Notes under the pieces: generated by a model | Told to the model about the DNA's origin: nothing | What the model saw: the letters and a program-made list of their open reading frames with translations, nothing else | The model's database searches: none | Source of the DNA: an uncultured Alphaproteobacteria bacterium | GTDB lineage: Bacteria; Pseudomonadota; Alphaproteobacteria; HIMB59 | Direction: 5' to 3' | Length of the DNA: 64,000 nt | NCBI GenBank assembly: GCA_902530745.1 | Contig: CACABO010000004.1 | Location: forward strand, 62,001-126,000 | Shown: positions 54,547-63,831 of the stretch, one piece after another | How the letters are laid out: each line of letters begins with the position of its first letter | Position numbering within the stretch: the stretch's first letter is position 1 | Program-made: the position numbers and the translations under genes

Positions 54547-56085
54547 ATGAGTTCTATATCAATTGATTCTAACAAATTAAAATCTTTATTTGGGGCCTAC
54601 TATGACAGAAGAATGATACGTATTCTTCTTTTAGGAATAATTAGTGGTTTCCCTTGGGTGTTAATTGCAAGTGCACTATCTTTGTGGTTAAAGGAAGAGG
54701 GCTTAAGTAGAAGCACTATAGGTTGGGCTGGACTAATTTTTGGAGTTTATGCATTTAATTTTTTATGGGCACCAATAATCGATAGATTAAGACTTCCTTT
54801 TTTGACTAATAAGATTGGTCATAGGAAATCAATAATTATATTTATGCAAATAGTCATCTTAATTTGTCTTGTTATATGGAGTGTCTTAGAGCCAACACAA
54901 AACTTGGCTTTAATTATTGGAGTTGGATTAGCTATTGCTATTTCATCTGCTACTCAAGACATAACAATTGATGCTTTGAGAATTGAACAAATAAAAAGGG
55001 ATGAAACCTCAAGTATGGCTGCAGGAGCAGCTATGGCTGTTGTTGGATGGTGGACTGGTTTTAAACTTGGAGGTTTTATTTGTCTTGAAATAGCTGAGAA
55101 GTTAGAATTATCAGGTGTAGATCAATATTGGCAAGTAACATTTATTTTTTTAATGGCAATTATAGTTCTATGTAACATTGGTTTATTATTTATACCTGAA
55201 TCTAATAAAGAAAGATTCCAAGAGATAACAAACACTGACTCCTCAAATTCAAATGTAAATAGTGTTAGGAATGCTGGATACTTGTTTGCCTCAATAGGAA
55301 TTTTATGCTTTTTAGTTGGAAAATTCTTCGAAAAAATTTGGTTTACAAATGGTGGTATAGCTTTTGTTGTTATTGGAGGAGCCTTTTATTTATTTTCATT
55401 TTACATACAAAGATTTGGTGAGGATAATCCTGTTTCTCAAACTCTCTATTATTTAAACAATGTTGTAGCAAACCCCTTAAATAGTTTCTTTAGTATTAAT
55501 GGAGTTAAAATTGGTATTGCAATTCTTGCTTTTGTATTTTTATTCAAAATAGGTGAGGCGTTTCTTGGAAGAATGAGTTTGGTATTTTATAAAGAAATTG
55601 GTTTTTCTAAGGGCGATATAGCAATATTTTCAAAAGCATTAGGCTGGATTACAACCATTGTATTTACGCTTATTGGTGGAGCTATAGCAATGAGATCTGG
55701 TATTTTTAAAACATTAATTGTGGCAGGTATTGCAATGGCCGGTACAAATATTTTATTCTCAGTACTAGCTTGGGTAGGGCCATCAAAAACTCTTTTTGCT
55801 TTTGCGGTAATATTAGATGACTTAGCAGCAGCATTTGCAACAGTAGCATTTGTTGCATTTATATCTCTTTTAGTTGATCGTAGCTTTACTGCTACTCAAT
55901 ATGCTTTATTAGCCTCTGTTGGAACAGCAGGAAGAACTTTACTAGCTTCTTCTTCTGGAGCATTAGTTGATGGGTTAGGTGGTAACTGGGGATTATTTTT
56001 CATCATTACAGCTGTAATGGTAGTTCCCTCTTTAATTTGTCTTTTATTGATTAAAAATAAAATCAAGTTTAATAAAACTAGTTAA
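54547..56085 (+). CDS. AmpG-like permease (MFS, PAT family)
   Basis: Inner-membrane transporter, 512 residues with about 12-14 hydrophobic segments. The PAT/AmpG pattern is present: GIISGFPWVLIASALSLWLK, FLWAPIIDRLRLPF, SSATQDITIDALRIE and GAIAMRSGIF. AmpG imports anhydromuropeptides for cell-wall recycling; the family also holds acetyl-CoA-type transporters, so the substrate is not fixed. The 3' end overlaps the convergent IalB gene by 8 bases. Confidence 0.85.
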   Translation: MSSISIDSNKLKSLFGAYYDRRMIRILLLGIISGFPWVLIASALSLWLKEEGLSRSTIGWAGLIFGVYAFNFLWAPIIDRLRLPFLTNKIGHRKSIIIFMQIVILICLVIWSVLEPTQNLALIIGVGLAIAISSATQDITIDALRIEQIKRDETSSMAAGAAMAVVGWWTGFKLGGFICLEIAEKLELSGVDQYWQVTFIFLMAIIVLCNIGLLFIPESNKERFQEITNTDSSNSNVNSVRNAGYLFASIGILCFLVGKFFEKIWFTNGGIAFVVIGGAFYLFSFYIQRFGEDNPVSQTLYYLNNVVANPLNSFFSINGVKIGIAILAFVFLFKIGEAFLGRMSLVFYKEIGFSKGDIAIFSKALGWITTIVFTLIGGAIAMRSGIFKTLIVAGIAMAGTNILFSVLAWVGPSKTLFAFAVILDDLAAAFATVAFVAFISLLVDRSFTATQYALLASVGTAGRTLLASSSGALVDGLGGNWGLFFIITAVMVVPSLICLLLIKNKIKFNKTS

Positions 56086-56581
56086 TCAGTGCAGAAGACA
56101 ATTTATTATAACCAGCCGTAAAACCAGATAATGAATACGTAATATTAGCCTGTCTATTATCTAATAATAATATTTTTAGATTAACTTGATTTCCAGCTTT
56201 GAAAAAATTAACAAAATTTTCTCCGATTATTTCTGCAACAAAACAGGCGCTTTGATTACAGTATGCATAATCTAATTCCAAAGGATCCTTGTCATCAATT
56301 TGTAAAGAAACTGGACTCTTTAAATTTACAGCATGTGGAAAAGCTATTTGCATTTGAGTTAAACTTTCAGGATTTATAGTAATTGACAAATAGCTCACAA
56401 CCTCCTCTGTATTTGGATCAAATACTAATTCTCTTAATTCACAGATTTTTTGTTTTTGCTCCTCAACACAAGTAAATTGCCAAGCATCAAAATTTTCTTG
56501 CTCTAAAATATGCTCATCAGCAAATAAAGTTCCTATTAATACAAAATAAGTGAGTATTATTCTCATAGAAAAAGCATACAT
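56078..56581 (-). CDS. Invasion-associated locus B (IalB) family exported protein
   Basis: Exported small protein of the IalB family, widespread in alphaproteobacteria, function not well defined. A signal peptide (MRIILTYFVLIGTLFA, from the ATG at 56566 or with five more residues from 56581) is followed by NFDAWQFTCVEEQKQKICEL, the family W...C...C segment, and CNQSACFVAEI. Length 167. Overlaps the AmpG-like gene end by 8 bases. Confidence 0.8.
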   Translation of the reverse strand: MYAFSMRIILTYFVLIGTLFADEHILEQENFDAWQFTCVEEQKQKICELRELVFDPNTEEVVSYLSITINPESLTQMQIAFPHAVNLKSPVSLQIDDKDPLELDYAYCNQSACFVAEIIGENFVNFFKAGNQVNLKILLLDNRQANITYSLSGFTAGYNKLSSALIN

Positions 56582-56614
56582 AATGTTAAATATTATCCAA
56601 TAAGGAAATTTGTA

Positions 56615-57670
56615 CTATTTTAATTCGAAATGAATAATTTCGTTATTAGATCCTATTCTCAATTTTGGACCCCAAGTGGCTGATCCTGAGCTAACGTACA
56701 AATGGTTGTTATTGTTTTTGTAAAGACCATAATTTTGTGGAAATTGAAGTTTTACTATTAAATTAAATGGAAAAATTTGACCATTGTGTGTATGGCCCGA
56801 AAGCATTAAATTGGCTTTATATGAGGCTTTTTTCCAAATTGATGGTTTATGAACTATCAAGAGGTTGAATAAGTTTTCTTTAGAGAGTTTATCTACGTAT
56901 TCTATTTTAGATTTATTAGAAATGTTATCAGAGAGGCCGATTAAATTTATTTCATCCAATTGTATTGACTCATTATCTAAGGTTTTTATTCCAACTGTAT
57001 ATAATTCATCGAGATGTTTTTTAAAATTTTGAACATAATATTCGTGATTTCCTGTTACAAAAAAAATAGGTTTATTTATTTTCTTAAATTCGTGAAGGTC
57101 GGAAATTTTAAATGCACTACTATCAATTAAGTCACCACCGATTACTAAGAAACTAAAATCTAATTCACAAATTTTAGAAACTAATTTTTTTAGAGATAAT
57201 GGATCATTTGATCCAATGTGAACATCACTGATAAAAATAAAGTTAATACTTTTTCTAATACATTTTGACTCGATAGATAGTTTTTTAATTTTAAGTTTTT
57301 TTGAATTCACATATCCATAAATTATTGTAGGTATTTGAAAAGTAAAAAATAGAAGAACTAAATGAAGATCAATTAATATTTGTACATAGCTAATTATTAT
57401 AAGAGGTAGAATAATAAAAAAAGATACTGTTCCAACACCTATTCCCTCATAAACAAAAAACTTGATAATTTTATTTGTACTTTTTGATCTAAAATAATAT
57501 AAACAAATTCCAAAAACTATAGTAGTGCCCAACAGGACTTCAAAGAATGAAGTTGGCTTACCTAGCCATGTTGATAAAATATCAAACGGAAAAATAAAAA
57601 TTAGATACGAAAATACAAATAAAATTATATAAGAAATCAATGCATTAATTATTTTTTGGACTTTTATCAA
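56615..57670 (-). CDS. Membrane-anchored metallophosphoesterase (YkoQ/YaeI type)
   Basis: Calcineurin-like phosphoesterase with about four N-terminal membrane helices (residues 10-135) and a C-terminal catalytic domain: FISDVHIGSNDP (motif I), VIGGDLIDSS (II), VTGNHEYYV (III), LIVHKPSIW and SGHTHNGQIFPF (metal His). Relatives act on lipid-linked phosphates, but the substrate here is unknown. Length 351. Overlaps the upstream transporter gene by 26 bases. Confidence 0.9.
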   Translation of the reverse strand: MIKVQKIINALISYIILFVFSYLIFIFPFDILSTWLGKPTSFFEVLLGTTIVFGICLYYFRSKSTNKIIKFFVYEGIGVGTVSFFIILPLIIISYVQILIDLHLVLLFFTFQIPTIIYGYVNSKKLKIKKLSIESKCIRKSINFIFISDVHIGSNDPLSLKKLVSKICELDFSFLVIGGDLIDSSAFKISDLHEFKKINKPIFFVTGNHEYYVQNFKKHLDELYTVGIKTLDNESIQLDEINLIGLSDNISNKSKIEYVDKLSKENLFNLLIVHKPSIWKKASYKANLMLSGHTHNGQIFPFNLIVKLQFPQNYGLYKNNNNHLYVSSGSATWGPKLRIGSNNEIIHFELK

Positions 57671-58517
57671 AATAAAAAAGTATTATTCCTGCCGATATGA
57701 CTATTAGTATCCCTATATAATTATATAATGTTGGTAACTGTTTGAAAACAAACCAGCCTAGAATAACACCAAAAATTATTTGAACATAACTCGTTAAACC
57801 AAATACAGATGCAGGAAGAGTTTGGGACCCATAAATAACTGCACTGATACCAAGGCCTGCAAATATACCACCAAGTAAAGAGAGTGATAAATCCCTAATT
57901 GGCATAAACTCAAAGTGAAATTTTATAGAAAAAATAAAAATTATAACACTAACAACCATGCTGAAAAATGATGCAGAATATGACGATGTTAAATGATTAT
58001 ATTTTCTTGTAATCAGGTGGGTAATAGCTATACAAAAAGCACCCAAAAAAACAAAAAAAACTCCAAGGAATGAAACTACGTTAGTGCCAAATGGTTCTGC
58101 AGAAATAACCACACCTAAAAAACCTATTAAAATAGCTAAAACCCTTATTATATTAATATTATCGCTTAAGAAAAAATGAGACAAAATAAGCAACATTAAT
58201 GGAGATGTAAAAAGCACCGGATAGACTACTGAAAGAGGAAGTAATAAAACGCCTTTTAAGACAAAAAGAAAACCAATTGTATGAACAATTCCTCTTATAA
58301 TTTGGAAGAAGTAATTTTGTTTTTTATAAAAATGAAAGCCATGATTTTTACATATAAAAAAAAACAAAGGTATTAGAGAAAATAATGCATTTAAAAATAA
58401 TAATTGTAGGACAGAATAGGTCTCTCCTAGAATTTTAATAACGGAGTCCATTGAAACTAAAAATAAGAAACCTATAAAAGAGATTGCTGAGGGAAGGAAA
58501 AATTTTTTATCTAACAT
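57645..58517 (-). CDS. EamA/DMT superfamily transporter
   Basis: Ten predicted membrane segments in two EamA repeats, 290 residues. Conserved points are LKGVLLLPLSVVYPVLFTSP in the first repeat and AVIYGSQTLPASVFGLTSYV with the following QIIFGVILGWFVF in the second. RhaT/YdcZ-like metabolite exporters belong here; no substrate can be named. Overlaps the phosphoesterase gene downstream. Confidence 0.9.
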   Translation of the reverse strand: MLDKKFFLPSAISFIGFLFLVSMDSVIKILGETYSVLQLLFLNALFSLIPLFFFICKNHGFHFYKKQNYFFQIIRGIVHTIGFLFVLKGVLLLPLSVVYPVLFTSPLMLLILSHFFLSDNINIIRVLAILIGFLGVVISAEPFGTNVVSFLGVFFVFLGAFCIAITHLITRKYNHLTSSYSASFFSMVVSVIIFIFSIKFHFEFMPIRDLSLSLLGGIFAGLGISAVIYGSQTLPASVFGLTSYVQIIFGVILGWFVFKQLPTLYNYIGILIVISAGIILFYFDKSPKNN

Positions 58518-58535
58518 CTTAAATAAGTTAAAACC

Positions 58536-58925
58536 TTAATCTTTTTTCAAAGAAACACACTTTAAATCGTAAGCCCATTTTTTATTATATTCTTTGTAAG
58601 ATATTGAAAAAACTAAATCTAAATTTTCTTTGATTGAAATTGATGAAATGTAATCTTCTGCATCGTAATTAAATATTAAGCCTAAATTATCTTCATCAAA
58701 TAATTGATAATTTTTTTCATCAAAGCTACTAAAGATCATAACATTTTTATTTCTTTTATTTTCAATTATATCTAATTGTGTTCCAGAAACTTTTTGCTTA
58801 CAATCAAAATACTTTAGTGCATTTATACTTTTGTCACATATACACGCAAGAGGGAATTTTTCTAAAATTTCAGTAAATGCCATATTAGGAAGAATTAATG
58901 AAAAAAAGATGATAACATATCTCAT
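58536..58925 (-). CDS. Exported hypothetical protein
   Basis: 129 residues with a signal peptide (MRYVIIFFSLILPNMAFTE). The mature part has four Cys (CICDKS, FDCKQK, DLKCVS), which could form two disulfides in the periplasm. No known domain. 18 bases upstream of the transporter gene on the same strand, and divergent from a small membrane ORF with a 20-base gap. Confidence 0.72.
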   Translation of the reverse strand: MRYVIIFFSLILPNMAFTEILEKFPLACICDKSINALKYFDCKQKVSGTQLDIIENKRNKNVMIFSSFDEKNYQLFDEDNLGLIFNYDAEDYISSISIKENLDLVFSISYKEYNKKWAYDLKCVSLKKD

Positions 58926-58945
58926 ATCATTTAATTGTATACATC

Positions 58946-59050
58946 ATGATAAATAAACAGTTAATCACAATTATTATCTTTTGTGGTATCGGTTTTGCGA
59001 TAATAAGACTTTTATTAGACTTTTTTTTTCCTGGGGGAATTGCTTTTTGA
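58946..59050 (+). CDS. Tiny membrane protein, 34 residues
   Basis: Starts MINKQLITIIIFCGIGFAII and ends LLLDFFFPGGIAF, one transmembrane helix and a Gly-rich end. Its TGA overlaps the TTG start of the next gene (TTGA), which argues that it is translated. No family recognised. Confidence 0.5.
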   Translation: MINKQLITIIIFCGIGFAIIRLLLDFFFPGGIAF

Positions 59051-59274
59051 ATGAATATAATAGAAAAAAATTGTGGGAAAAAATTCAATCAACAGGTGTC
59101 GAGCTTCAACCTCTTTTAAAACCATCTCAATTTCATCCAAATGGGAGAAATGCATATGCACATATAGCTCTAAGTATCAAAGAAAAATTTGGTAAGAGCT
59201 ACAAAGATCTTTCTGATGAAAAGTTTGACGAAATAATTTCATACATCGAACTTTTGTTAAGAAATCCTGATTAA
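59047..59274 (+). CDS. Hypothetical small cytoplasmic protein
   Basis: 75 residues from a TTG at 59047 that overlaps the stop of the 34-residue membrane ORF; no in-frame ATG is available. The protein reads MNEYNRKKLWEKIQ, then PSQFHPNGRNAYAHIALSIK and FGKSYKDLSDEKFDEIISYI, and is predicted helical. The pattern looks conserved, but I cannot name a family. Confidence 0.6.
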   Translation: MNEYNRKKLWEKIQSTGVELQPLLKPSQFHPNGRNAYAHIALSIKEKFGKSYKDLSDEKFDEIISYIELLLRNPD

Positions 59275-59322
59275 ATTTACTTGATTTTTTATTTATAAAT
59301 AATAATTGTATTTTTTAAATAT

Positions 59323-59721
59323 ATGCCTAGAACGAAAAGTTTAGCCACTCTCATTAATCATTATGGTAATGATAGAGAATTTAAACTCAAAGCAAATAAA
59401 ATCTCTGATGTATATAAAATATTAAATAGAGAAATTTTTAATAATCGTTTAAAAAAGCCTTATATACTTACAAGAAGAATGCATGGCGCACTAGGTTTAT
59501 TTGAATTCAATCCATATGCAACAAAACACTGCTATAGAATAACCCTTCATAATAAATTTAAAAATTTTCAAGAATTTGTTGAAATTCTTGGACATGAAAT
59601 GGTTCATTATTATCAAAAATTGATCCTAAAGCAAAACTCAGCAAAACATAATAAAGAATTTTATAGTTTCAAAAGAAAATTTAAAAAAATTGGACTGAAT
59701 TTAAAAAGAGTTTATCGTTAA
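59323..59721 (+). CDS. SprT-like zinc metalloprotease domain protein
   Basis: 132 residues built around GHEMVHYYQ (HExxH, residues about 91-95) in the SprT-like arrangement: NREIFNNRLKKPYIL upstream and KHNKEFYSFKRKFKKIGL downstream, where the third ligand His lies. Related to SprT and the Spartan protease family; the bacterial role is unclear. It ends directly against gpsA (convergent, no gap). Confidence 0.85.
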   Translation: MPRTKSLATLINHYGNDREFKLKANKISDVYKILNREIFNNRLKKPYILTRRMHGALGLFEFNPYATKHCYRITLHNKFKNFQEFVEILGHEMVHYYQKLILKQNSAKHNKEFYSFKRKFKKIGLNLKRVYR

Positions 59722-60687
59722 TTACTCGTTTTTAAACTTTCTATTAAGCAATATCTTAATTTCTTTTTTTGATGGACTTCCATTAATGATTTTAATAATG
59801 GAATTTATAATTGGAAACTTAATAATATTAATTTTTTTATTATTTTTTATATTTAGACAGCTATTAATTCCTTCGATGGTCTTACGTTTCAATGTTTTAT
59901 ATTTGCTTTTTTTTTCAAAACAAAACCCAAAATTATAGTTCCTTGATTTGTTTGAGCTACATGAAAGTATTAAATCTCCAATACCTCCAAGACTATAAAT
60001 CATATTAGTATTTAGGTTTAAGCTCTTAAGCATACTTTTTATCTCAACAATACATCTTGTTATGTAAGCAGCTCTTGCATTTTGACCCAAAGACTCTGCA
60101 TCTATAATTCCTGCACCAATCGCATAGATATTTTTGAGAATACCTAAAAATTCAAGTGTCTTATAACCTTCTGAATAATAAATTCTTATATTTGTATCTT
60201 TAAAGATATTACCGATATTTTTATTAAGTTTGTTACTAGATAAACTTAAGGCTGTGGGTTTCCCATATAAAACCTCATCTGCAAAGCTAGGTCCGGATAA
60301 AAAATGGTAATTTTTTAAATTTAGTTTTTTTTTTATCAGGTTTGAGATGAAATCACCATTCTTACTGATACCTTTTGAGCATATTATTAATTCATTAATT
60401 TTTTGATTTTTCAAATAATCGTCGCAAAAATTATCAAATGCAGTAGCAGGTAAGACATAGAAAATATAATGATATTCATTGGCATCAAAATTACCCGACA
60501 TTGATTTTAGTTTTCTAGATAATTTGAAATTTTTATAATATTTTTTATTAATCTTGTTTTTATTTATTTGATTGGATAATTTCAGATCTCTTGCCCAAAG
60601 ATAAACATTATTATTTTTCTTTGAGAGTACATTAGCAATAGCTGTACCCCAAGCACCTGCACCGACTACTAAAATTTTTTTATGCAC
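59722..60687 (-). CDS. gpsA: Glycerol-3-phosphate dehydrogenase (NAD(P)+)
   Basis: Reduces dihydroxyacetone phosphate to sn-glycerol 3-phosphate for phospholipid synthesis. The N-terminal Rossmann motif is VVGAGAWGTAIANVL (7-21); ICSKGIS, SGPSFADEV, the catalytic Lys in LKNIYAIGAGIIDA and the SLGGIGDLILSC region are all present. Length 321. Divergent from glpD, which runs the reverse reaction. Confidence 0.97.
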   Translation of the reverse strand: MHKKILVVGAGAWGTAIANVLSKKNNNVYLWARDLKLSNQINKNKINKKYYKNFKLSRKLKSMSGNFDANEYHYIFYVLPATAFDNFCDDYLKNQKINELIICSKGISKNGDFISNLIKKKLNLKNYHFLSGPSFADEVLYGKPTALSLSSNKLNKNIGNIFKDTNIRIYYSEGYKTLEFLGILKNIYAIGAGIIDAESLGQNARAAYITRCIVEIKSMLKSLNLNTNMIYSLGGIGDLILSCSSNKSRNYNFGFCFEKKSKYKTLKRKTIEGINSCLNIKNNKKINIIKFPIINSIIKIINGSPSKKEIKILLNRKFKNE

Positions 60688-60861
60688 CTTTGTAATAATT
60701 TAATATCAATAGAGATAGACATTTTAATGGTATGATTTAAATAAGAAAGAACAATATTTTTAATTAAGTCAATATCAAATTGATAAAAACTATTCAAAAA
60801 ATAGAAAAAAAAATTTACTCCTACTTTACATTTTTTGTTTTTTATATGAACTTCTTTTGAA
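60688..60861. promoter_or_regulatory. Divergent intergenic region gpsA / glpD
   Basis: 174 AT-rich bases that must hold promoters for both genes. I see no clear operator palindrome and no good sigma-70 pair. Confidence 0.35.
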
Positions 60862-62295
60862 ATGTATGATGTTGTAATAATTGGCGGTGGTATAAACGGT
60901 GTTGGCATAGCAAGAGATGCTGCAGGAAGAGGTTTAAATACTTGTCTTATTGAAAAAGGTGATATTGCTTCACAAACATCCTCATGGTCAACAAAATTAA
61001 TTCATGGGGGAATAAGATATTTAGAAAACTACGATTTCAAACTAGTAAGAGAGTCTCTTATAGAAAGAGATGTGATAAAAAAAATTGCCCCCCATATTAC
61101 AAGACCTGTAAAATTTGTTTTACCTCATGTTCCAAGTTTAAGACCAAGCTGGATGATAAGAATTGGTTTGTTTTTGTATGATAGATTGAGTGGCAAATCG
61201 ACCTTTGAAAAATCAAAATGTATCTCTTTGAATGAAACTTTCAAAGAAAACCCAATAAAAGAGAAATTTAAAAGTGGCTATGTTTATTCTGATTTATTTG
61301 TTGATGACTCCCGACTAGCTCTACTTAACGCAGAGGATGCTATAAATAAAGGTGCAAGGGTCTACACAAACACAAATATTATCAAGACGGTAAGAGGTGA
61401 AAATAATTGGTCAATTTTTTTAGATAATGGTGAAGTTTTAAAATCAAAATCTGTTGTTAATGCAACTGGGCCTTTTGCTATATCAGTTTTAAATAATATT
61501 TTTGGAATAGAATCCAAAAAAAAATTGAGACTTGTTCAAGGAAGTCATTTAGTGGTCAAAAAAATATATGATGGGGATCAAGCATATATACTCCAATTAA
61601 ATGATAAGCGTATAATTTTTATGATACCATTTAAAAAAAAATATACTTTGATAGGTACTACTGAACATGAAGTTGAAGATTTTGAAAATCCCAAAATTAC
61701 ACATGAAGAGAAAACTTATTTAATTAACTCAGTTAATTCCTTTATAAAAAAAAAGATTGTCGATAATGATATTGTTTGGACTTATTCAGGTGTAAGGCCA
61801 TTGATTGAAGATAATAATCAGAAGGCATCAAAGTTATCAAGAGACTATGCTTTTGAAATTGACGATAAAGATGGGGCTCCAATTGTAACTGTTTTTGGAG
61901 GAAAACTTACAACCTACAGAAAACTTTCAGAACAAGTTTTGAAAAAGTTAAGCAAGCACATAGTGGTTTCAAATAAAACATGGACATCCGATGAAGTTTT
62001 ACCAGGTGCGTATGATGCAAGTATTAATAGCGAAAATATCCCTAAAAAAATATTAAAACGACTTATCGAGACATATGGAGCTAAAATATCAAAATTAAAT
62101 GAATATTATAATGAATTTAACACAGGTGGAGATCTGATTTTTGAGGATTTTTATGAATTTGAAGTAAAATATCTTATTAAAGAAGAAATGGCTCGAACCT
62201 CTGAAGATATTTTATTTAGGAGAACAAAACTTGGAATTAATTTTCCTAAAGAGGCAAAGGATAAATTAGAAATTATTTTAAAAAGACACCTTTAG
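60862..62295 (+). CDS. glpD: Aerobic glycerol-3-phosphate dehydrogenase (FAD)
   Basis: Membrane-associated flavoenzyme that oxidizes glycerol 3-phosphate to dihydroxyacetone phosphate and passes electrons to quinone. It begins YDVVIIGGGINGVGIARDAA with the FAD-binding GxGxxG, then TSSWSTKLIHGGIRYLE and GGKLTTYRKLSE, plus a C-terminal domain. Length 477. It precedes glpK by 18 bases, so glycerol and glycerol-3-phosphate use is one unit. Confidence 0.97.
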   Translation: MYDVVIIGGGINGVGIARDAAGRGLNTCLIEKGDIASQTSSWSTKLIHGGIRYLENYDFKLVRESLIERDVIKKIAPHITRPVKFVLPHVPSLRPSWMIRIGLFLYDRLSGKSTFEKSKCISLNETFKENPIKEKFKSGYVYSDLFVDDSRLALLNAEDAINKGARVYTNTNIIKTVRGENNWSIFLDNGEVLKSKSVVNATGPFAISVLNNIFGIESKKKLRLVQGSHLVVKKIYDGDQAYILQLNDKRIIFMIPFKKKYTLIGTTEHEVEDFENPKITHEEKTYLINSVNSFIKKKIVDNDIVWTYSGVRPLIEDNNQKASKLSRDYAFEIDDKDGAPIVTVFGGKLTTYRKLSEQVLKKLSKHIVVSNKTWTSDEVLPGAYDASINSENIPKKILKRLIETYGAKISKLNEYYNEFNTGGDLIFEDFYEFEVKYLIKEEMARTSEDILFRRTKLGINFPKEAKDKLEIILKRHL

Positions 62296-62313
62296 TTCTT
62301 ATGATATTATAAA

Positions 62314-63807
62314 TTGGTGCAAAAATTTATTTTATCAATTGATCAAGGAACAACTTCTACACGATCGATAATTTTTAATGATAATTTTGAAATTGTTTCT
62401 AGTGATCAATTGGAATTTAAACAATACTTTCCAAAAGATGGGTGTGTAGAACACGACCCTCAAGAGATATTTAATACTGTTTTACAAACGACACTAAATG
62501 CAATTAAAAAAGCAAAAGTTAATTCCAGCCAAATATTAGGTATAGGAATAACTAATCAAAGAGAAACTGTAGTCATTTGGGACAAACAAACAGGTAAGCC
62601 TATTTACAAAGCTATTGTTTGGCAAGATAGAAGAACAGTAAATTATTGCAAAGATTTAACTAGGAAAGGATTTGCAAAAAAAATACAAAAAATTACTGGT
62701 CTTGTAATTGATGCATATTTCTCAGCAACTAAAATTAAATGGATACTTGATAATATAGAGTCATCAAAAAAACTGTTAAAAGAAGATAGGCTTTTATTTG
62801 GGACAATTGATACTTGGCTTCTGTGGAAGTTAACAGAAGGAAGGTCTTTTTTTACTGAAGCTACGAATGCTTCAAGAACCATGTTATATGACATCAAAAA
62901 AAACTGTTGGTCAAAGGAATTACTAAAAATTTTTAATATCCCTTATAAAATTCTACCCGATGTAAAAGATAGTGCAGATGATTTTGGGTACACAACTCTT
63001 TTTGGAGATAAGATCAAAATAGGAGGTATGGCTGGTGACCAACAAGCAGCAACAATTGGACAGGCCTGTTTTAAGCCAGGATCTATTAAGTCTACATATG
63101 GGACTGGTTGTTTTATGATCATGAATATTGGACAAAAACTTAAAATATCAAAAAATAATTTGCTTACGACCATTGCATATAAAATCAATAATAAGACCAC
63201 TTATGCCTTAGAAGGTTCTATCTTCATTGCTGGAGCTGCTGTTCAGTGGTTAAGAGACTCACTTAAAGTTATCAAAACAGCACAAGAGACAGAGATTTTT
63301 TATTCAAAGAGTGATCAAAGTCAAAAAATTTACTTTGTTCCAGCTTTTGTTGGGTTAGGGGCTCCTTATTGGGATGGGGAAGCCAGAGGTGCAATTTTTG
63401 GAATGACAAGAAATACTGGAATAGCAGAGTTTGTCAAAGCCGCAATAGACAGTGTTGCATACCAAACTAAAGACTTGGTCATTGCCATGCAGAAAGATAG
63501 TGGTGTTCCCATTAAACAACTTAAAGTCGATGGTGGAATGGTAGCAAATGAAGATTTCCTACAATTTTTGTCAAATATTTTAATTTTAAATTGTGATAGG
63601 CCAAAAGTAACAGAAACAACTGCGTTAGGGGCAGCCTATCTAGCTGGACTTTCTTCAGGATTTATTAAAAATACTGAGGAAATCTCTAAGAAATGGCAAA
63701 GTGATAAAATATTTAAACCAAAACTTCACAAGAAAAAAGTAAAATATCTTTACGAAGGGTGGTTAAAAGCAGTAAAGAAAACAACAACAAAAAAGAATAG
63801 CAAATAA
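62314..63807 (+). CDS. glpK: Glycerol kinase
   Basis: Phosphorylates glycerol. FGGY-type motifs: SIDQGTTSTRSIIF (8-21), ITNQRETVVIWDKQTGKPI, VWQDRRT, GGMAGDQQAA, the GTGCFMIMNIG loop and VDGGMVANEDF near the C terminus. Length 497. The start is TTG at 62314 or GTG at 62317. No glpF facilitator is nearby. A LysR-type regulator begins 24 bases after the stop. Confidence 0.98.
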   Translation: MVQKFILSIDQGTTSTRSIIFNDNFEIVSSDQLEFKQYFPKDGCVEHDPQEIFNTVLQTTLNAIKKAKVNSSQILGIGITNQRETVVIWDKQTGKPIYKAIVWQDRRTVNYCKDLTRKGFAKKIQKITGLVIDAYFSATKIKWILDNIESSKKLLKEDRLLFGTIDTWLLWKLTEGRSFFTEATNASRTMLYDIKKNCWSKELLKIFNIPYKILPDVKDSADDFGYTTLFGDKIKIGGMAGDQQAATIGQACFKPGSIKSTYGTGCFMIMNIGQKLKISKNNLLTTIAYKINNKTTYALEGSIFIAGAAVQWLRDSLKVIKTAQETEIFYSKSDQSQKIYFVPAFVGLGAPYWDGEARGAIFGMTRNTGIAEFVKAAIDSVAYQTKDLVIAMQKDSGVPIKQLKVDGGMVANEDFLQFLSNILILNCDRPKVTETTALGAAYLAGLSSGFIKNTEEISKKWQSDKIFKPKLHKKKVKYLYEGWLKAVKKTTTKKNSK

Positions 63808-63831
63808 AAAAATTTTTGATATTTATGTTAT

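Noticed and set aside
60669-60908. 79-codon minus-strand frame over the gpsA-glpD gap
   Set aside because: Starts inside glpD opposite its FAD motif, ends in gpsA, and has no recognisable protein character.
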